In this document: positions 61,286 to 64,000 of the stretch, one piece after another
How the letters are laid out: every line of letters begins with the position of its first letter
Numbering within the stretch: position 1 is the stretch's first letter
DNA from: Chryseobacterium sp. H1D6B
GTDB lineage: Bacteria > Bacteroidota > Bacteroidia > Flavobacteriales > Weeksellaceae
Length of the DNA stretch: 64,000 bases
Assembly: GCF_029892445.1 (NCBI RefSeq)
Contig: NZ_JARXVJ010000001.1
Location: forward strand, 868,001-932,000
Reading direction: 5' to 3'
The notes under the pieces: model-generated
Database searches by the model: none
Told to the model about the DNA's origin: nothing
What the model saw: the letters and a program-made list of their open reading frames with translations, nothing else
Program-made: the position numbers and the translations under genes

Positions 61286-61945
61286 ATGAGTTTAATAGAC
61301 CTACTTACAGGAAATACAAGCAACCAAGTTGCTGAACAGGCGGAGAATAAATTTGGGATCAGCAGAAACCAGATTATCGCTTTACTAGCCGTAGCAGCTC
61401 CTTTAGTAATTTCATATCTTAGAAATAAATCTCAAGATTCAAAAGAAGCTGAAGCTTTAAATAATGCTTTGGATAAAGATCATGACGGCAGTATTCTGGA
61501 TGATGCCAGCCAGGCAGAAACAAGGCAGGCTGAAGGCGGTTCTATTCTTGACCACGTTTTTGGCGGAGAAAAGCAGAATGTTGAAAACCAGCTTTCTCAA
61601 AATACAGGAATCTCAATTGATAAAATAGGTCCTATACTAGCTATGTTAGCCCCTGTTATCATGGGTTATATTGGTAAAGAAAAACAACAGAACAATGTTG
61701 GAGCAGGCGGTTTAGGAGATTTACTAGGCGGAATTCTTGGAAACGCATCTAGTCAGGCTCAGACGCAGCAGTCAAGTCCATTAAACGATATTCTTGGAAG
61801 TGTTCTTGGAGGAGGCGGACAGCAGTCTTCTGGAAATCCTTTAAATGACATTTTAGGAAGTGTACTGGGAGGAGGACAAGGACAGCAGCAACAGCAAAGC
61901 GGAGGACTAGGAAGTATTCTTGGGAATCTCTTTGGCGGAAAATAA
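61286..61945 (+). CDS. DUF937 protein with Gly/Gln-rich repeat tail
   Basis: A 219-residue protein without signal peptide. It holds two related DUF937-like segments, one around ALLAVAAPLVISYLRNKS (about residues 32-49) and one around GPILAMLAPVIMGYIGKEK (about 113-131). Between them is a possible Ca-binding-like run DKDHDGSILDD. The tail (about 137-219) is rich in Gly, Gln and Ser and repeats PLNDILGSVLGGG twice, with a third partial form (GLGSILGNLFGG). The function of the family is unknown; similar proteins are small, possibly polymerising. It is followed by a terminator shared with the THX gene. Confidence 0.85.
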   Translation: MSLIDLLTGNTSNQVAEQAENKFGISRNQIIALLAVAAPLVISYLRNKSQDSKEAEALNNALDKDHDGSILDDASQAETRQAEGGSILDHVFGGEKQNVENQLSQNTGISIDKIGPILAMLAPVIMGYIGKEKQQNNVGAGGLGDLLGGILGNASSQAQTQQSSPLNDILGSVLGGGGQQSSGNPLNDILGSVLGGGQGQQQQQSGGLGSILGNLFGGK

Positions 61946-61968
61946 TTCAATTCAAATTATAATTATAA

Positions 61969-62001
61969 AAAAAGACCAGAGATTAATTCTTTGGTCTTTT
62001 T
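61969..62001. terminator. Bidirectional terminator between the DUF937 and THX genes
   Basis: A 10-bp stem around AAAGACCA and its complement with A/T runs on both sides lies between the stops of two convergent genes. Confidence 0.8.
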
Positions 62002-62013
62002 ATTTTTTAATGC

Positions 62014-62136
62014 TTAAGATTTTGCAGCGGCTTTTTCTAAAGGTACAATTGACTTAGAAGCTTTTCTTGGTCTTTTCTTTCCATAACTTCCTCCATTGAT
62101 TTTTCCTCTTCTTGACTTTTTATCTCCTTTTCCCAT
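62014..62136 (-). CDS. 30S ribosomal protein THX
   Basis: A 40-residue, strongly basic protein read directly from the minus strand. It begins MGKGDKKSRRGKINGGSYGK and continues with KRPRKASKS. This matches the THX (bTHX) family of small 30S proteins known from Thermus and widespread in Bacteroidota, where the GKGDKKSRRGKI opening is nearly invariant. The gene is only 123 bases long and is easily missed by size-limited gene finding. It lies between two convergent or neighbouring genes with a bidirectional terminator just downstream. Confidence 0.92.
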   Translation of the reverse strand: MGKGDKKSRRGKINGGSYGKKRPRKASKSIVPLEKAAAKS

Positions 62137-62413
62137 AATTATTTATTTTATTGATTAATATGAAGTTAAAGATAAAAGATAAGTGAGTAAATTCAGAGAT
62201 AATATTTGTTAAAGTTTTAATAAATCTGTCAAATCTATACCTTGAGTTATTATTTCAAATTTAAATCTTTTAAGGTTTAAGCATTATTAAATCTGAAAAA
62301 CCATAAATAATACAGAGATTTAATCATTCATAGAAAAGAATAGATTAATAATTCGTAAAATGTATCAAAAAAATAAATTAGCTTTGTATATTCATCTAGA
62401 AAAATTAAATTTC

Positions 62414-62770
62414 ATGAAAAAAATAATCTCTACAATCTTAGTATTTGGTATTGCAGCAGCTACAAATATGTTATCTGCCCAAGAAATGACAAAAGAGCAG
62501 GGCCAGGCTTTTCAGACAGACAATATTGAAACATTCAAAAAATTCTTCCCAAAAGAAGATTATAACAAGTGTTTTGCTGTTAAAAAAGATTCATATACTT
62601 TATTGGCTTACAGTGTTTTATATGAAAGAAAAAACATACTTAATTATTTGATCAGCAATAAGGTTGATGTAAACAAAGCTTGTAATAATCAAACTCCTCT
62701 GTCAATAGCGGAAATGTATGATAAAGCTAATATGAAAAAAATATTAATAGAAAAAGGAGCTAAAAAATAA
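62414..62770 (+). CDS. Small secreted ankyrin-repeat-like protein
   Basis: A 118-residue protein. I use the ATG at 62414 because it begins a good signal peptide (MKKIISTILVFGIAAATNML, then SAQ). A longer reading from 62360 puts 18 charged residues in front of it. The mature part contains ankyrin-like helices, with YTLLAYSVLYERKNILNYLI, VDVNKACNNQTPLSIA and MKKILIEKGAKK fitting about two repeats. Ankyrin repeats bind other proteins; the partner is unknown. It stands alone with its own terminator. Confidence 0.8.
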   Translation: MKKIISTILVFGIAAATNMLSAQEMTKEQGQAFQTDNIETFKKFFPKEDYNKCFAVKKDSYTLLAYSVLYERKNILNYLISNKVDVNKACNNQTPLSIAEMYDKANMKKILIEKGAKK

Positions 62771-62798
62771 TAGGCTTAAAAAGCTTGTCAATACTACT

Positions 62799-62823
62799 AA
62801 ACTTCCTTTTGGAAGTTTTTTTT
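62799..62823 (+). terminator. Terminator after the ankyrin-like gene
   Basis: An 8-bp stem AAACTTCC/GGAAGTTT with a TTTT loop and a T run, about 30 bases after the stop. Confidence 0.85.
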
Positions 62824-62844
62824 ATCTAAAACCTGCAAAAATCT

Positions 62845-62852
62845 TATCTTTG
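62845..62852 (+). promoter_or_regulatory. Bacteroidota -7 element of aspS
   Basis: TATCTTTG, an exact TAnnTTTG, lies 27-34 bases before the aspS start codon. Confidence 0.65.
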
Positions 62853-62878
62853 CAAACGAAAATTTCAAACAAATAATT

Positions 62879-64000
62879 ATGTTTCGATCGCACACAAACG
62901 GAGAACTATCTCTAAAAAATCTTAATGAAGAAGTTACACTTTCAGGATGGGTACAGACTATCCGTGATAAAGGATTTATGATTTGGATAGATCTGCGAGA
63001 TCGCTACGGAATTACTCAGCTGGTTTTTGATCAAGACCGTTCTTCTGCAGAATCTTTGTTAGAAGCCAATAAACTGGGCCGTGAATTTGTCATTCAAGTT
63101 AAAGGAAAGGTTATTGAAAGAGTAAGCAAAAATCCCAATATTCCCACTGGAGAAATTGAAATTTTAGTTGAGAAATTAACGATTCTTAATGATTCCCAGC
63201 TTCCCCCTTTCACTATTGAAGATGAAACGGACGGAGGTGAAGAATTAAGAATGAAATACCGTTATCTGGATATCAGAAGAAATCCGGTAAAAGATAAATT
63301 GATCTTCCGTCATAAAATGGCTCAAAAAGTAAGAAATTACCTTTCAGAAGAAGGATTTATTGAAGTGGAAACACCGGTTTTAATTAAATCTACCCCTGAA
63401 GGAGCTAGAGACTTTGTAGTTCCAAGCAGAATGAATCCAGGACAATTCTATGCATTACCGCAGTCGCCACAGACTTTCAAACAGCTTTTAATGGTGGGCG
63501 GAATGGATAAATATTTTCAGATTGTAAAATGTTTCCGTGATGAAGATTTAAGAGCAGACAGACAGCCGGAATTTACACAAATCGACTGTGAAATGGCTTT
63601 TGTAGAGCAGGAAGATGTAATGAATGTTTTTGAGGGAATGACTAAAACCCTTATAAAAGATATTACAGGACAGGAATTTGGAGATTTCCCTAGAATGACT
63701 TTCGCTGAAGCGATGCAGAAATATGGAAATGACAAGCCGGATATTCGTTTCGGGATGGAATTCGTTGAATTGAATGATTTAGTAAAAGGAAAAGATTTCA
63801 AAATATTTGATGATGCAGAACTAGTTGTAGGAATCAATGTTGAAGGTTGTGCAGACTATACAAGAAAACAGATCGATGAATTAGTTGACTGGGTAAAACG
63901 TCCTCAGGTTGGAGCATCTGGAATGATCTGGGTGAAATTCCAAAATGACGGCGTACAGACTTCTTCTGTAAATAAATTCTACAACGAGGAAGATTTAGCT
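62879..64000 (+). CDS. aspS: Aspartate-tRNA ligase, cut by the window edge
   Basis: The first 374 codons of a class II aminoacyl-tRNA synthetase that charges tRNA-Asp; the gene runs past the right edge. The start [19 protein letters not shown] and the anticodon-binding OB domain ([25 protein letters not shown] segment, about residues 21-40) fit AspRS. Class II motif 1 lies around [20 protein letters not shown], in two pieces at about 161-180. Motif 2 is [19 protein letters not shown] (about 218-236). The long bacterial-type insertion (GAD) domain begins at about residue 280. A promoter element lies just upstream. Confidence 0.97.
   Translation, partial: MFRSHTNGELSLKNLNEEVTLSGWVQTIRDKGFMIWIDLRDRYGITQLVFDQDRSSAESLLEANKLGREFVIQVKGKVIERVSKNPNIPTGEIEILVEKLTILNDSQLPPFTIEDETDGGEELRMKYRYLDIRRNPVKDKLIFRHKMAQKVRNYLSEEGFIEVETPVLIKSTPEGARDFVVPSRMNPGQFYALPQSPQTFKQLLMVGGMDKYFQIVKCFRDEDLRADRQPEFTQIDCEMAFVEQEDVMNVFEGMTKTLIKDITGQEFGDFPRMTFAEAMQKYGNDKPDIRFGMEFVELNDLVKGKDFKIFDDAELVVGINVEGCADYTRKQIDELVDWVKRPQVGASGMIWVKFQNDGVQTSSVNKFYNEEDLA

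Overview
The window comes from a chromosome of a Bacteroidota member of the Flavobacteriia, most likely Chryseobacterium or a close relative (family Weeksellaceae). This rests on low GC, promoters with the Bacteroidota -7 element TAnnTTTG, type IX secretion (T9SS) C-terminal sorting domains, flavobacterial families (IPExxxVDY, DUF2480, DUF4394, THX) and a three-gene succinate dehydrogenase. Genus is an inference from family content; no rRNA is present.

Layout. 0.1-2.2 kb: three tandem paralogous secreted proteins of unknown function. 2.5-4.7 kb: tuf, tRNA-Trp, secE, nusG on the minus strand, closed by a strong terminator where most bacteria continue into rplK. 5.0-6.6 kb: a DUF4394 lipoprotein. 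6.6-15.5 kb: a minus-strand unit of response regulator, sensor kinase, TolC-like channel, RND adaptor, OprB-like porin and a CzcA-like heavy-metal RND pump. 15.6-18.1 kb: seven tRNA genes including a tandem duplication of Thr-Tyr-Gly, then hpf, a Xer-type recombinase and rpsU. 18.26-18.65 kb: tmRNA on the plus strand. 18.7-26.0 kb: a six-gene signalling operon of two large kinases, two single-domain receivers, CheR and CheB. 26.3-28.1 kb: an AraC regulator and an SDR oxidoreductase. 28.6-32.8 kb: acpP-fabF-rnc-IPExxxVDY-pyk. 32.8-36.5 kb: an aldehyde dehydrogenase, hutG and hutI on the minus strand. 36.6-39.7 kb: ruvB, a PaiB-like flavin protein, a metallo-beta-lactamase-fold hydrolase and coaE. 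39.8-49.4 kb: two paralogous T9SS-secreted metallopeptidases, one of 2152 residues with a long FN3/GEVED array. 49.7-54 kb: an outer-membrane barrel, a lipoprotein, rlmD and a TlpA-like lipoprotein. 54-57.6 kb: sdhCAB. 57.7-60.6 kb: comEC and lpxB. 60.6-64 kb: DUF2480, DUF937, a 40-residue THX ribosomal protein gene, a small ankyrin protein, and aspS running off the right edge.

How it fits together. Most of the window is conserved core: translation (tuf, rpsU, THX, hpf, tRNAs, tmRNA, aspS), fatty acid synthesis, glycolysis, TCA cycle/respiration and DNA repair. Four accessory modules stand out. They are the metal-efflux unit lying between the tRNA cluster and tuf, the CheB/CheR kinase cassette with no chemoreceptors nearby, the secreted peptidase pair, and the tandem surface-protein family at the left edge. 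I see no CRISPR array, prophage, insertion sequence or integrase-linked island; the one tyrosine recombinase looks like a housekeeping XerC/D protein. The first 124 bases and the intergenic gaps not listed below hold only AT-rich sequence with no gene I can support.
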